DNA from: an uncultured Prevotellaceae bacterium
GTDB taxonomy: Bacteria; Bacteroidota; Bacteroidia; Bacteroidales; Bacteroidaceae
Assembly: GCA_947303855.1 (NCBI GenBank)
Contig: CAMYZO010000033.1
Location: 1 to 34,231, forward strand
DNA: 34,231 bases
Direction of reading: 5' to 3'
Part shown: in pieces, positions 8,059 through 15,900 of the stretch
Layout of the letters: each line of letters begins with the position of its first letter
Position numbering within the stretch: position 1 is the first letter of the stretch
Notes under the pieces: generated by a model
Databases searched by the model: none
The model's input: only the letters and a program-made list of their open reading frames with translations
Told to the model about the DNA's origin: nothing
Made by a program: the position numbers and the translations under genes

Positions 8059-8149
8059 TCCTGTCACCCTTCTGTCACCCCTGGCACCCTCAAAAAAGGG
8101 TGCAAACGCCCTGCACATCGGCCTTCTGCCACCCTGTCACCCTTTAAAC
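8059..8149. repeat. Right arm of ~90 bp inverted repeat, with TGTCACCC iterons
   Basis: The reverse complement of the left arm at 5680-5768. The five octamers now read TGTCACCC: 8062-8069, 8073-8080, 8082-8089 (TGGCACCC), 8127-8134 (TGCCACCC) and 8135-8142. The central GCACCCT / AGGGTGC stem is perfect here, while the AAACGCC hairpin of the left arm is broken by a substitution. The arm ends at TTTAAA just before an A/T-rich segment. No obvious target-site duplication was seen outside the two arms. Confidence 0.9.
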
Positions 8150-8275
8150 GATTTTTTCCTGTATAAACTAAAGACTGTCAGTCCTTTTTTGGCACCTTTT
8201 TGACCTAAAAACATAAAAACGAATGATTTACTATGAGTTTTTAATCAAAAATGCGAGAAATTGAAATTAATTCAC

Positions 8276-8283
8276 TATCTTTG
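8276..8283 (+). promoter_or_regulatory. Candidate -7 box upstream of the DUF1016 remnant
   Basis: TATCTTTG matches the Bacteroidetes -7 box, but no clear TTTG lies 19-21 nt upstream. About 140 nt of leader follow before the remnant's ATG, including a bulged hairpin (CGTAG...CTACG, about 8347-8372). It is probably the old promoter of the broken gene. Confidence 0.4.
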
Positions 8284-8423
8284 CAAAGAACTTGCGAAGC
8301 TACTCACGCTCGGCAAATGATACAAGTTTCTTTGCACTCGCTTAACCGTAGCTTTGTGGCACAAAAACTACGATTATAAGTGATAGAGACAAAGCAGGTG
8401 GTAACGCCTAAATTGCAAGAACA

Positions 8424-8528
8424 ATGAGTGAAATAAGAAAATATCAAAACGCGGTAGATGTCATCAAAACCGCTATTCTGCAAAGCCAGGCACGAGCAGC
8501 AAGGGCTGTACCTTTGTCATGTCATTAA
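8424..8528 (+). pseudogene. N-terminal remnant of a DUF1016 (YhcG-type) nuclease-family gene
   Basis: The 34-codon reading frame starts MSEIRKYQNAVDVIKTAIL and continues QSQARAARAV before turning into an unrelated tail and a stop. From memory, this start matches the N-terminus of DUF1016/YhcG proteins, a PDDEXK-nuclease-related family of ~350 residues often found in accessory islands with restriction genes. Nothing that looks like the rest of the family follows in any + frame I read, so the gene was truncated, probably by deletion or insertion. The identification rests on about 30 residues. Confidence 0.55.
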
Positions 8529-8590
8529 TGAAATTCAGTTGCTTTGTTTTTTCAGCACTAAGGTAAGTGAAATTTCCAACATGACAAAAT

Positions 8591-8615
8591 CCTGGGCAAC
8601 TTTTTGTTGCTCAGG
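8591..8615. terminator. Strong hairpin CCTGGGCAAC / GTTGCTCAGG
   Basis: A 10-bp stem with one mismatch and a five-T loop. It lacks a long T-run on either side, so terminator function is uncertain. It overlaps the stop of the small minus-strand ORF and could end that transcript. Confidence 0.4.
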
Positions 8616-8775
8616 TACTTATAAAGATTGTTAAACCAAAGTACTGCGGAATTAAGGATAGACTACTCTCCAATCTTCCATCGTTGTTCTGAGATGAAGG
8701 AGTATCGGAAATTGTCAACACTCGACAACACTCAATCTCCCGAATCGCTGTTTTGATTGAGATTTCTTTTGCCAT
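8611..8775 (-). CDS. Possible small ORF, unknown
   Basis: A 54-codon frame beginning MAKEISIKTAIREIECCRV. I do not recognise it. No Bacteroidetes promoter reads into it; the nearby TATCTTTG points the other way, towards the transposase. It ends at a hairpin. It may be a decayed gene fragment of the same island as the DUF1016 remnant or a chance frame. Confidence 0.25.
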   Translation of the reverse strand: MAKEISIKTAIREIECCRVLTISDTPSSQNNDGRLESSLSLIPQYFGLTIFIST

Positions 8776-8798
8776 TATCAATTCTTTTCGTATCTTTG
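8767..8798 (+). promoter_or_regulatory. Promoter of the transposase-vsr operon
   Basis: TTTTG (8767-8771), 19 nt, TATCTTTG (8791-8798): a near-ideal Bacteroidetes promoter. Transcription would start around 8805 and leave a ~100 nt leader with a perfect hairpin and tandem repeats before the ATG at 8906. Confidence 0.75.
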
Positions 8799-8828
8799 CA
8801 AGCGTGAAGTAAAGAAAGATGTTCTTGC

Positions 8829-8905
8829 GTTGCACTGAAGTGCAACGAACTGGACGAACGAAAAACGAACCGGACGAACGAAAAAAACGAACCGGACTAA
8901 CGAAC
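8829..8905 (+). repeat. Leader hairpin and 20-22 bp tandem repeats before the transposase
   Basis: First comes a perfect hairpin, GTTGCACT GA AGTGCAAC (8829-8846). Then the unit CGAACYGGACGAACGAAAAA is repeated: 8846-8865, 8866-8887 and a partial third copy 8888-8905, ending directly at the ATG. Length changes here could alter leader structure or, if an upstream ATG were used, the protein's N-terminus. Confidence 0.7.
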
Positions 8906-9937
8906 ATGAGCGGAACGAAGAACGACGAAAAAGAAACAAAAGAAATGGTAAAGGCTCCTGTCAAACATAATAGGCTGAGGCGGATGGAGATGCATAGCTA
9001 TACATCAGCATGTATCTATCTTATTACAGTGACCACGACAGACCGCAAGCGGATTTTGGGAACGCTTGTGGGCGATAGTCCAGGTACAGCTGTGATAGAA
9101 CCGACAGACCTAGGGAAACATGTGGCAGAGGCGTTTCGGAAGACGGCAGCAGAGGTGACCAAGAAGACTGGTTGCCGCGTCCAGGTGCTTCATTATCAGA
9201 TTATGCCTGACCATTTTCATGGTATCTTATATGTTCGCGACTCACTGCCAAAGGATTATCCGTTGGGGAAGATTGTTGCCGCATGGAAGAGCGACTGTAC
9301 GCATGCACTATGGAATGACTCTTCGTTATGTTCTCTGTACTTCAGTTCGGAGAAACCTTCACTCTTCTCAAGTGGATTCAACGATCGCATTTTGTTTCGG
9401 AAAGGACAATTACAGACATGGATAAAATATCTTGACGACAACCCGAGGCGGCTTTGGCTCAAAACACATTTCACAAATCGACTACGCAAGGTATATGATT
9501 TCAAGGCGGGAAAGAAGGGGCATCAATATACCGCAGTTGGGAACACGTTTTTGGTGACTTTCCCAGAGCGGCTTCAAGTTCGCTGCCATCGGAATCTGAC
9601 CGAAGAGCAGATAGAAACGGAGGTGGCAACATATCTGGAAGAAGCACGACGGGGAACGGTGCTGATATCTCCTTTCATCTCAACTGCGGAAAAGGCTGTA
9701 TATGATGCCTGTTACAAGGAGAAACTGCCGTTGATACACATCGTCAACAGAGGACTCGACGGGAAGTTTGTCTACCCGTCAGGGAGGGATTTGACGGGGT
9801 GCTCTGAGGGTTTCCTGCTGGTGTTGGCTCCTTATGCTGATTATAGTCCGGAGACGGCGGCTAAACGGATTGCGAGGGCGCAATGCCTTGACTTGAATGG
9901 CTTTGCTGAGGACTTGGCTAACGTCACACTGAAGTAA
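8906..9937 (+). CDS. HUH (Y1) transposase of the REP-associated tyrosine transposase type, with C-terminal Rossmann-like extension
   Basis: A single-strand DNA transposase of the IS200/RAYT superfamily, 344 residues from this start. The N-terminal Y1 domain has YLITVTTTDRKRIL, the metal-binding HUH motif in MPDHFHGI (His103 and His105) and a candidate nucleophile Tyr175 in IKYLDDNPRR; the NPRR/basic context is typical of RAYTs. Typical IS200 enzymes are ~150 residues; this one continues for about 170 more with VLISPFISTAEKAVYDACYKEKLPLIHIV and a CSEGFLLVLAP segment, which resembles a DprA/SLOG-like Rossmann fold (inference). ATG at 8906 was preferred to 8819, which is almost at the transcription start; 8945 is also possible. 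Vsr follows after 1 nt. RAYTs are domesticated enzymes that move REP palindromes. Confidence 0.8.
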   Translation: MSGTKNDEKETKEMVKAPVKHNRLRRMEMHSYTSACIYLITVTTTDRKRILGTLVGDSPGTAVIEPTDLGKHVAEAFRKTAAEVTKKTGCRVQVLHYQIMPDHFHGILYVRDSLPKDYPLGKIVAAWKSDCTHALWNDSSLCSLYFSSEKPSLFSSGFNDRILFRKGQLQTWIKYLDDNPRRLWLKTHFTNRLRKVYDFKAGKKGHQYTAVGNTFLVTFPERLQVRCHRNLTEEQIETEVATYLEEARRGTVLISPFISTAEKAVYDACYKEKLPLIHIVNRGLDGKFVYPSGRDLTGCSEGFLLVLAPYADYSPETAAKRIARAQCLDLNGFAEDLANVTLK

Positions 9938-9938
9938 A

Positions 9939-10493
9939 ATGGATAGGCTCACAGCACAACAGCGCCATAAGAACATGGCTGCCATCCGGTCGAAGGACAC
10001 CAAGCCGGAGATGATTGTGCGGCGTGGTCTGTGGAAGCGCGGGTTCAGGTATAGGCTGAACCACAAACGGCTGCCAGGACATCCGGACTTGGTTCTGAGG
10101 AAGTATCGTACTTGCATCTTTGTGAATGGATGCTTCTGGCATGGGCACCATGTGAATTTACAATTTGACGATTTACAATTTACGATTGAGAATAGTGACT
10201 GCTGCAAGATTCCTAAGACGAACAGGGAGTTCTGGGTGGCAAAGATTCGCAGGAACAAAGAGCGTGACCGCGAAGAGCAGCGCGAGTTAGCCAAGATGGG
10301 TTGGCACTGCATCACCGTTTGGGAGTGCGAACTGAAACCCGCCAAACGTGAAGAGACGCTCGACTCTATCGCTTTTACTCTGAATCACATCTGGCTACAG
10401 GATCATGGGGCAAAAGCCATCCCCTATCCGAAACCAGATGAAGAAGATATGCAGATGCCTATGGCAGCTGATATGAAAGCGGCTAAAGGCTGA
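9939..10493 (+). CDS. vsr: Very short patch repair (Vsr-type) DNA mismatch endonuclease
   Basis: A 184-residue Vsr protein, which nicks DNA 5' of T:G mismatches that arise at methylated cytosines. Family motifs are clear: RHKNMAAIRSKDTKPE at the N-terminus, LPGHPDLVL with the catalytic aspartate, FVNGCFWHGHH with the zinc/active-site histidines, and TNREFWVAKIRRNKERD, followed by WHCITVWECEL. Between GHH and CCKIP lies an extra ~16 residues (NLQFDDLQFTIENSD) encoded by an AT-rich direct repeat absent from usual Vsr proteins; it falls in a loop before the conserved KT.REFW. No cytosine methyltransferase gene accompanies it, so it is an orphan Vsr. It is coupled to the transposase gene and ends in an 11-base convergent overlap with ispH. 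Confidence 0.92.
   Translation: MDRLTAQQRHKNMAAIRSKDTKPEMIVRRGLWKRGFRYRLNHKRLPGHPDLVLRKYRTCIFVNGCFWHGHHVNLQFDDLQFTIENSDCCKIPKTNREFWVAKIRRNKERDREEQRELAKMGWHCITVWECELKPAKREETLDSIAFTLNHIWLQDHGAKAIPYPKPDEEDMQMPMAADMKAAKG
10155..10189 (+). repeat. AT-rich direct repeat inserted in frame in vsr
   Basis: The segment contains TTTACAATTT twice (about 10157-10166 and 10172-10181) and stands out sharply from the GC-rich coding sequence around it. It encodes NLQFDDLQFTI and keeps the Vsr frame open. Confidence 0.7.
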
Positions 10494-11358
10494 TGGCGTC
10501 GCGGCACTGCTCCATGAGCCATTTGGGCGTGGATGTGGCACCGCAGATGCCCACGGTCTCTACACCGTCGAGCCATGCGGGCAATATCTCCTCGGGGCCC
10601 TCAATGAGGTGGGTGTTGGGGTTGACGCGCAGGCACTCGTTGTAGAGCACGCGGCCGTTGCTGCTCTTGCGCCCGCAGACGAAGAGTATGAGGTCGTGGC
10701 GTGAGGCGAACTGCGAGATGCTGGGCATGCGGTTAGCCACGGAGCGGCAGATGGTGTCGAAGGAGCGGAAGGTGGCTGTAGGGGCGATATGCTGCTGGAT
10801 GTAGTCGATGATGCGGTGGAACTCGTCGAGCGACTTGGTGGTCTGTGAATAGAGGCAGATGTCGCGGCTGAAGTCGAGGCGCCTTACCTCGTCGAAACTC
10901 TCGATGACGATAGCTTCGCCCTGCGTCTGGCCTACCAGTCCCAGCACCTCGGCATGGCCTTTCTTGCCGAAGATGACAATCTGAGCCTCATCGTTCCTCG
11001 CTCCTCCCTCCTCGCTGCCCGACAGATACTGCGTCTTGATGCGCTTCTGCAACTGGAGCACCACGGGACAGGTGGCATCGATAATCTCGATGTTGTTACG
11101 GCGGGCCATCTCGTAGGTAGCGGGGGGCTCGCCATGAGCCCGCAACAGCACTTTGACGTTGTGCAGCCGACTCATCTGCTCGTGGTCAATGGTGACGAGG
11201 CCCATCTTACGCAGCCGCTCGCACTCCATGGAGTTGTGGACGATGTCGCCGAGGCAGTAGAGAGTCTCGCCCCGTGCCAATTCCTCCTCGGCCTTCTTGA
11301 TGGCTGTGGTGACGCCGAAGCAGAAGCCGCTGCCGCTGTCAATCTCTATCTGTAACAT
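10483..11358 (-). CDS. ispH: 4-hydroxy-3-methylbut-2-enyl diphosphate reductase (IspH/LytB)
   Basis: IspH makes IPP and DMAPP in the last step of the MEP isoprenoid pathway using a [4Fe-4S] cluster. The three cluster cysteines are visible in SGSGFCFGV, IIDATCPVV and VGICGATSTPKW; QTTKSLDEF, DTICRSVANR and CGRKSSNG are further family motifs. The length, 291 residues, is normal. Residues about 113-123 (SGSEEGGARND) are an insert encoded by a purine-rich tract. The start lies 18 nt from the GH28 stop on the same strand and no TAnnTTTG box lies in between, so transcription may partly come from the GH28 promoter, which would be odd for an essential gene. The 3' end overlaps vsr by 11 bases. Confidence 0.97.
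   Translation of the reverse strand: MLQIEIDSGSGFCFGVTTAIKKAEEELARGETLYCLGDIVHNSMECERLRKMGLVTIDHEQMSRLHNVKVLLRAHGEPPATYEMARRNNIEIIDATCPVVLQLQKRIKTQYLSGSEEGGARNDEAQIVIFGKKGHAEVLGLVGQTQGEAIVIESFDEVRRLDFSRDICLYSQTTKSLDEFHRIIDYIQQHIAPTATFRSFDTICRSVANRMPSISQFASRHDLILFVCGRKSSNGRVLYNECLRVNPNTHLIEGPEEILPAWLDGVETVGICGATSTPKWLMEQCRDAISL
10990..11023 (-). repeat. Purine-rich insert in ispH
   Basis: On the coding strand the tract is nearly all A and G (GAGGAGGGAGGAGCGAGGAA) and encodes SEEGGARND. A very similar tract lies inside the GH2 gene at 22841-22884, and both sit in surface-loop-like positions between conserved segments. Confidence 0.55.
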
Positions 11359-11376
11359 AAAAATACGATTGTTAGC

Positions 11377-12894
11377 TTATTCGTAAATGGCAACGTCGTT
11401 GGAACGGAACTGCACCACCTTGTCGACGCCTTGCTCAGTTGGCGCATCGACGACACGGAGGGTGGCACCATGAACATCGTCGAGCACAACGGCAGGACGA
11501 TAGTCGGGACGTTGGTAACGGAAGGTGACATCGTTGACATGGAGCCCCTCGACATGGCGGGCATAGAGACCGTAGGCGGGAGTCCACCCGGCGAACTTCG
11601 GTTCCGGGTAGTTCGTGCCCTGCTCGCGGTACTGCTTGTTGACCAGGTCGCGGGTGCCGCCACCACGGAAGTAGAGGCGGATGTTGCTGAGCCACACGTT
11701 GCGGACGGGCTCGTCGCTCATGCCGGTGACGATGATGCTGCAGAGCGAGTCGCAGTCGTCGGCAATGACGTTGGAAATCTGGATGTCGCGGGCACTGGAC
11801 GGCTGTGTCACCTCCTTCGGGCCACGGTTGCGGCAACCGGTGGTGATATAGATAGGATAATGGTGGACGTGGCTCATGGTGATGTTCGACACCACGATGT
11901 TCTCCATCCGCCCCTGGTCAACCTCCTCGAAGGCCAGGCCGCTGGAGTACATGAACGTAGAGTTGGTGAGCGAGATGTTGCGGTAGCCGCCGTTGCTCTC
12001 GGTGCCCAGCTTGAAGCGGCCACACACCCACCCTACCGGCTCGGGCACGTAGGTGCCGTCGAGCAGGGTACCGCACTTATAGCCCGTGATGTTGCAGTTG
12101 GAGATGGCGATATGCTCGCACACCACAGGCCGCTTCAGGGCATAGGAGGACTTGAGCACCAGGGCATCGTCGGACGGGGTATTGATGCGGCAGTTGGTGA
12201 TGGTCATATACTTACAGCAGTCAATATCGAAGCCGTCGCGGTTAGTGTCGATGGTGACGTTGTCGATGGTAGACAGGTCGCAGCCTGTCATGATGATGCC
12301 GAAATGGCCGCCACGGTAGATGGTGATGTCGCGGATGGTGACCTGGCGGCACAGCTTCAGGGCGATGGCCTTGTCGCCGGTGCCTATGGAGCCGCCCTGC
12401 ACCTGACCGGCCTTCTCGGTATCTTTCTTGGTGAGCCCCTCGCCGTCAATCATGCCATGGCCGGTGATGGAGATGTTGGTCTGCCCCTCGGCCCAGATGA
12501 GCGAGTTATGGAAATAGGTGTGGCCGCCATCCTGATATTCGGGGAAATTGAAGGGCTCAGACTCGTCGTAGAGTCCCCCTTCCGTCCCCCCCGTAGGGGG
12601 ATACTTCTTTGGATTGACGGCGAGTATCTTTGCTCCGGCCGAGAGGTGCAGGTCGATGTTGGACTTCAGGCGGATGCTGCCAGAGAGATAGGTGCCGGCG
12701 GGCAGCAGCACCTGTCCGCCACCATCCTTCACGGCCTGCTCAATGGCGGCATTGATGGCGGGGGAGTCGAGCGTCGTGCCGTCGCCCTTGGCGCCGAAGT
12801 CTCGAACATTATACACGGCATTGCCTGCCAGGGCAAAACCTGCGCCTGCAAGAATGAGGAAGAGTGTAGCCAGTAGTTGTTTTCGTAGATTCAT
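11377..12894 (-). CDS. Secreted GH28 family glycoside hydrolase (polygalacturonase/rhamnogalacturonase type)
   Basis: A 505-residue exported right-handed beta-helix enzyme. The signal peptide is MNLRKQLLATLFLILAGAGFALA, followed by the pectinase start VYNVRDFGAKGDGTTLDSPAINAAI. GH28 motifs follow in order: NRDGFDID (NTD-type), PSDDALVLKS (catalytic aspartate pair) and RFKLGTES (RIK-type). The family hydrolyses galacturonate linkages in pectin; next to PL11 and a SASA-type esterase a rhamnogalacturonan substrate is most likely. Around residues 97-105 PPTGGTEGG is encoded by a degenerate GC-rich palindrome. The gene is divergent from the HTCS regulator, with back-to-back promoters between them, so it is a prime target of that regulator. 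ispH follows after 18 nt. Confidence 0.92.
   Translation of the reverse strand: MNLRKQLLATLFLILAGAGFALAGNAVYNVRDFGAKGDGTTLDSPAINAAIEQAVKDGGGQVLLPAGTYLSGSIRLKSNIDLHLSAGAKILAVNPKKYPPTGGTEGGLYDESEPFNFPEYQDGGHTYFHNSLIWAEGQTNISITGHGMIDGEGLTKKDTEKAGQVQGGSIGTGDKAIALKLCRQVTIRDITIYRGGHFGIIMTGCDLSTIDNVTIDTNRDGFDIDCCKYMTITNCRINTPSDDALVLKSSYALKRPVVCEHIAISNCNITGYKCGTLLDGTYVPEPVGWVCGRFKLGTESNGGYRNISLTNSTFMYSSGLAFEEVDQGRMENIVVSNITMSHVHHYPIYITTGCRNRGPKEVTQPSSARDIQISNVIADDCDSLCSIIVTGMSDEPVRNVWLSNIRLYFRGGGTRDLVNKQYREQGTNYPEPKFAGWTPAYGLYARHVEGLHVNDVTFRYQRPDYRPAVVLDDVHGATLRVVDAPTEQGVDKVVQFRSNDVAIYE
12574..12602. repeat. Degenerate GC-rich palindromic insert in the GH28 gene
   Basis: A run of CCCCC tracts followed by GTAGGGGG gives a short imperfect stem and encodes PPTGGTEGG. 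It resembles the palindromic inserts in mfd, GH2 and GH115 but is shorter and more decayed; membership in the same family is uncertain. Confidence 0.45.
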
Positions 12895-12919
12895 AGTCTG
12901 TAAATTTGATATGATGGGG

Positions 12920-12927
12920 CAAAATTA
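12920..12927 (-). promoter_or_regulatory. GH28 promoter (-7 box)
   Basis: TAATTTTG on the minus strand fits TAnnTTTG, 25 bp upstream of the GH28 ATG. No good -33 TTTG is at the right distance, which is common for promoters that need an activator such as an HTCS. Confidence 0.55.
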
Positions 12928-12970
12928 CGAAAAAACTTTTTATTATGAGCCTTTTTATCAGAAAAAAGTT

Positions 12971-12978
12971 TATCTTTG
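12971..12978 (+). promoter_or_regulatory. HTCS gene promoter (-7 box)
   Basis: TATCTTTG on the + strand, 20 bp before the chosen HTCS ATG at 12999. It shows that the upstream ATG at 12945 cannot be used from this promoter. Confidence 0.6.
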
Positions 12979-12998
12979 CACTGGCAAACAATGCGCCT

Positions 12999-15900
12999 AT
13001 GAGAACGACAATCACCTTTTTCCTGAGCATATTGGCCTGCTGCTATAGCCGGGCAGACAGTTTCACCCTGAACAGCCGGCAGGTTACAACGGCCGACGGG
13101 CTGGCAGGTAACACCATCAACGCCCTGGTGCAGGATGACGAAGGATTCATCTGGATAGCCACCAACAACGGGCTGAGCCGCTACGACGGGTTTACCACCG
13201 CCAACTACACATCGATGGCCAGCGACAGCGGCCACAGGTTAGAAGCACGTGTGGGCCGCATTTTCAGCGACCGTCGGCAGGGGCTGCTATGGCTGAACAC
13301 GGCCACCTATCAGAATGCCTGCTACAACCTGAAAGAGGGACGATTTGTAGACTGGACGGGACGCGGCGACCAATACCGCCGTCAGAGCAAACTGATGCTG
13401 ACGACACGGGGCATGGTGCTCTACGGCAATAACTCGGGAGCCACGCTCAGCGGCATGACCGACGGACGGCCATGGGCCAAGGACTTCAGGCAGGCACTGG
13501 GTAACATGGCATCGGATGACGTGCTGACGGTGGTGGAGGACTCCAGTCACAACATCTGGCTGCCCACTGCAGACGGCATCAGCGTGCTACGCGCCGGCCA
13601 CCGCGACACCAGGCCGGAAAGACTGCTGGCAGGCACCATCATAGCCGCCGCCACCACCGGCAGGGCGACCTACTTTCTGAGCAGCGACGGCACGGTGGCT
13701 GTCTACGACACGCAGCTAAGGCAGGTGCAGTTAAAGGGGAACGGCACTATCAGAATGCCTGCCGTCATGAAACGTCCGAGCAAGGTGAACGTAGGCTTTA
13801 TATGGCAGGGACGCTGGATGCTCTTCACGCCTGAAGGAACCTACGCCATGAACCTGCACGACGGGACATTTGAAAAGCCTGCAGCGTGGCAGGTGGACAA
13901 CGGGCTGGATCAGGGCACATGCCCAGGCTATCACTTCGTGGCCAACAGTTCAGGCCATCTGTGGTTGTTTGCTGACAGTGGCAGCGTCAAGACGCTTGAC
14001 CTCATTCCCAATGCCCGCTACTCGACGAACAGAGGACGGAAGTTTAACATCACCCGTACGGCCGACGGCCGACTGTTCATAGCCACCTATGGCAACGGAC
14101 TCTTCGTCTACAGCCCCGTGAGCGGACAATTGCAACACTATGGTGCCAACGACGCCAACCCGCTGATACACTCCGACTACCTGCAGTGCGCCATGACCGA
14201 CCGTCAGGGAAACGTCTGGATAGGGAGTGAAGCGGCCGGAGCCTACTGTCTGTCGGCCATCAGCAGTGCCAAGGCCCACTACGTAAAGCCGAAGGAAGAG
14301 CGGCTGAGCGACTGGGACAACGCCGTAAGCGCCATGATGCCGACGGAAAAAGGACTGCTGTTTGGCACCCGCCAGGGACATATCTACCTGACGGACAAGA
14401 GCCGTCCTCTGAGCGTCGTTGACCAGAAGCATGCCCCCATTACAGCCCACCTGAGAGACAGTCACGGCCACACATGGACGGGCACCTGGGGCGACGGCCT
14501 CTACATAGACGGCCGGCACTACACCACAACGGACAGCCTGCACCACCTGCCGACGGACGTGATTACCCACATAGCCGAAGACCCCACGGGCCGTGTGTGG
14601 GTGGCGACATGGAAGGCGGGACTGCTGCTGATGGACCATGAGGGGCAGTACAAGCAGATGCTGCATGAAGACTACAACGGCAGTCGCATCAACGACCTTG
14701 AGCCGACGGACGACGGCACGGTATGGGTAGCATCCAACAACGGCATATACCGCATCAAAGACACGGGGACGGAACTCTACAACACTGAGAACAGGCGCTT
14801 TCCCCACAACGAGATTCACACCATCTGCAGCGACGGGAAGGGTTCACTATGGGTGGGAACGGCCGGCGGCGGTGTAGTAAAATGCCAGCTTGACAACGAT
14901 GGCAATATAGTACCGGCAACAGTCATCACCACCGGCGAGGGACTGGCCAACAACAATGTAGCCTCTATCGTCATCGACCGCCGGGGCTATGTCTGGGTGG
15001 GAACCGAGGACGGCGTGTCGCGCATCAACCCCGAGACAAATTCGGTGAGTTCCTACCGCTTCGCCAGCACCCCGCAGGGCAACACCTGCAACAACAACTG
15101 CGCCACGACGGACAGCAAAGGCCGCCTGCTGATAGGCACCGCTGACGGACTGCTCCTCATCAGTCCGGACGCCCTGCTGGCAGATGCCAGACCACTGCAC
15201 TCACGTATCACCGACCTCTACATCAACGGCACATCCGTTCTCGAACTGGGACTGCTGCATCAGGCTCTGAGCCGTACGGAAAGGCTGGAACTGGCGCACA
15301 ACCAGAACTCGCTGCGCCTCTACTTCTCTGACTTTGAATACGACAGCCACCGCCGACCGGCCTTCCAATACTTCCTGGAGGGACTGGAAAGCGGCTGGCA
15401 GAGCACCACCACCGGCAACCATGCCGACTACAGCGAACTGCACCCGGGTCACTACACCTTCCACCTGCGCTCAATGAATGCCGAGGGGAAGTGGAACGAC
15501 GAGGAGACCCTGCAGATAATCATCCGACAGCCGTGGTGGAACACCCTCTGGGCATGGCTGGCCTATGTACTGCTGCTGGCGGGTATAACCTACTATGTCT
15601 ATCGTAATGCCCGCGAGCGGTTCCGTATACACCAGCAGATGAAGATGGAACGGCAACTGAGCGAATTCCGCTCCCAACTCTTCACCAACATCACCCACGA
15701 GTTCCGCACGCCGCTGGCCATCATCAAGGGAGCCATCGACAAACTGAGCACCAATAGCAACGACCGCGCCGCCCTGCAGACAGCACAGCGGGGTACCGGC
15801 CGACTGCTAAGGCTGGTCAACCTGTTCATGGAATTCAGGAAAGCAACTACCGGCAACCTGCGCCTACAAGTGGAGCAAGCCGACATTGTGGGCTTTGTGC

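Larger units (their letters stand above)
7849..8905. other. Gene-poor accessory region between the VirE-type gene and the transposase gene
   Basis: About 1 kb without an intact long gene. In order it holds an AGCCGC/GCGGCT hairpin (7892-7908), two TCTCGAGA-centred palindromes, the right inverted-repeat arm, an A/T-rich stretch with a -7-like box, a broken DUF1016 start, a strong hairpin, a possible 54-codon minus-strand ORF, the transposase promoter and short tandem repeats. Composition is clearly more A/T-rich from 8150 to 8800 than in the neighbouring housekeeping genes, consistent with acquired and decayed DNA. Confidence 0.75.

Noticed and set aside
11431..12876. A 481-codon open frame antisense to GH28
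   Set aside because: Shadow frame of a strong GH28 gene; the product has repetitive GD/VAV composition and no domain.
12945..12998. Upstream ATG of the HTCS frame as start
   Set aside because: It lies upstream of the TATCTTTG promoter box, and the later ATG begins a clear signal peptide.
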